A stretch of DNA of 64,000 bases from Microcoleus sp. bin38.metabat.b11b12b14.051 (GTDB lineage Bacteria; Cyanobacteriota; Cyanobacteriia; Cyanobacteriales; Microcoleaceae), in assembly GCF_013299165.1 (NCBI RefSeq), contig NZ_JAAFKD010000003.1:185381-249380 (forward strand). The letters are read 5' to 3'. The position numbers were made by a program, and so were the translations under genes. This document shows, in pieces, positions 63,901 to 64,000 of this stretch. Numbering within the stretch: the stretch's first letter is position 1; every line of letters begins with the position of its first letter. Below the pieces are notes generated by a model. That model did no database searches, had not been told where the DNA came from, and saw only the letters and a program-made list of their open reading frames with translations.

Positions 63901-64000
63901 AATGATTCGTTAGTTTGGGTCGATCGCAATGGAAATAGTGTCACTCAGTCGCAACTCGCCATCTTGAGAATTGCAGCTTGCGATGAATCTACGCCAGCCA
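60994..64000 (+). CDS. PLD/SNF2-type helicase, C-terminus outside the window
   Basis: The frame is open from ATG 60994 to the end of the window (1002 residues). The N-terminal part has a phospholipase D-like nuclease motif: His139 and Lys141 in HAKLYLV, with GSSNLTLSGL following. Then a superfamily 2 helicase: motif I DVVGLGKT (Lys285), motif II DESH (351-354), SATPYN, and a C-terminal RecA domain with ATDILSEGHNLQD and motif VI QRAGRVDR (832-839). An acidic insertion lies at about 620-660. I recall this layout in cyanobacterial defence-like loci with a methylase partner. The partner may lie beyond base 64000. The function (restriction, repair) is inferred. Confidence 0.88.
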   Translation, partial: MPRIFDNIELPLLPALRETIKLSYRADFCVGYFNLRGWRKISESIQAYMGNQGACCRLLVGMQRLPSDELNASFSLRSHHSGIDNSEINLLKKRIAEEFRQQLTIGAPNDADEKGLQQLSYQIKSGKVIVKLFLAYPLHAKLYLVHRHDPNSPIVGFLGSSNLTLSGLSKQGELNIDILDNDACNKLQKWFDNRWEEYGCIDISKELAEIIDRSWARTETIPPYHIYLNIVYHLSREAIAGLAEFRIPKEFKGLFRFQEESVKLAARHITKRGGVIIGDVVGLGKTLVGTAIAKILQEDCLLETLIICPKNLVIMWQEYADRYRLLAKVLSISLVQQELPELRRYRVVLIDESHNLRNRDGKRYRAIQEYIKTNESKCILLSATPYNKSYLDLSSQLRLFVPEDENLGLRPEALLNELGGGSQGELEFIKRHQCSVRSLAAFEKSEHPDDWRDLMKRYMVRRTRSFIKDNYAVTDAETDRKYLEFPDRTRSYFPSRIPKTIKFSLDNSAASLSPQPDFQEIVAVINALNLPRYGLGNYIAKKPKPAPTEAEQRQLNALSRAGRRLMGFSRTNLFKRLESSGSAFIQSLERHILRNFVYLYAIDNQLNIPIGTQDADLLDIRNIDEDADSVIANSFETEEIDDEAGETLDIEAQLLLSEKAFKQRAEVVYQEYQNRYQRRFKWLRTHLFDTKKLKRDLLADASSVMQILQKCGNWHSQPDEKLAALVKLIAETHPDEKVLIFTQFADTVRYITDNLKALNITRVAAVTGQTKDPTELTLRFSPGSSGKRHTISPDRELRILIATDILSEGHNLQDCGIIVNYDLPWAIIRLIQRAGRVDRIGQQAEQILCYSFLPAEGVEKIINLRERLRRRLQENAEVVGTDESFFEDDAPQVILDIYNEKSGILDGEEDAEVDLTSEAFQIWKNATDNNPTLKKTIESMPNVVYSTRAHTPAPMQPEGVLLYMKTAEGNDSLVWVDRNGNSVTQSQLAILRIAACDESTPA

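Overview
The window looks like a chromosomal segment of a filamentous, non-heterocystous cyanobacterium of the Oscillatoria/Microcoleus/Phormidium kind. Evidence: very frequent GCGATCGC-type (HIP1) octamers, cyanobacteria-specific genes (ndhL followed by a DUF3007 gene, KGK-domain protein, IMS/DUF4101 protein, kinases with the H-box core IAHEINNP), and intergenic spaces full of heptanucleotide tandem arrays and dispersed palindromic repeats. No phage, IS transposase, rRNA or CRISPR array was seen.

Layout. 1-5.4 kb (minus strand): a GT61-type glycosyltransferase cut by the window edge, urease genes ureB, ureA and ureD with no ureC beside them, and a radical SAM (spore-photolyase-like) gene overlapping a methyltransferase gene that abuts ureD. 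5.4-15 kb (plus): a methylase-like gene remnant, a HAMP histidine kinase, an intron-less tRNA-Leu(UAA), ndhL-DUF3007, trpA, a LEA-like lipoprotein, and a histidine kinase that resembles the C-terminal half of the giant Ser/Thr-kinase/AAA/GAF/histidine kinases. 15-25.6 kb: an ABC ATPase, a small membrane protein and an IMS-domain ORF lying in one frame with two stops between them, a phosphoribulokinase paralogue without the P-loop cysteine, a response-regulator/adenylate cyclase, a membrane GTPase with DUF697, another HAMP kinase and a DUF937 protein. 25.7-29.3 kb: an AAA+ ATPase/subtilisin pair matching the IetAS toxin-antitoxin/defence system. 29.7-36.2 kb: ilvD, a pentapeptide-repeat protein, a TSUP permease, a coiled-coil membrane protein, a small unknown and a GIY-YIG protein. 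36.5-48 kb: three consecutive minus-strand sensor kinases (REC-HK, Cache/HAMP/PAS/GAF/HK/REC, and a nine-PAS HK/REC). 48-64 kb: a large GH2-like secreted or membrane protein, HNH and KGK genes, a bacterial dynamin, dnaJ and dnaK with a four-helix-bundle gene inserted between them, a broken vapBC-like pair, and the first 1002 residues of a PLD/SNF2-type helicase that leaves the window.

How it fits together. Housekeeping genes (ndhL, trpA, ilvD, dnaK/dnaJ, urease) are interspersed with an unusually dense set of signalling proteins: six histidine kinases, of which four share the IAHEINNP core, plus one cyclase effector, and no DNA-binding response regulator. Conflict-type genes (IetAS, vapBC remnant, PLD/SNF2 helicase, methylase remnant) and repeat insertions mark accessory spots. 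The strongest system-level finding is the IetAS pair. The least explained are the radical SAM/methyltransferase/ureD cluster, the GH2-like protein lacking the expected acid/base glutamate, and repeat arrays that reach the start codons of trpA and dnaJ. All family calls were made by reading the sequence, without database searches.
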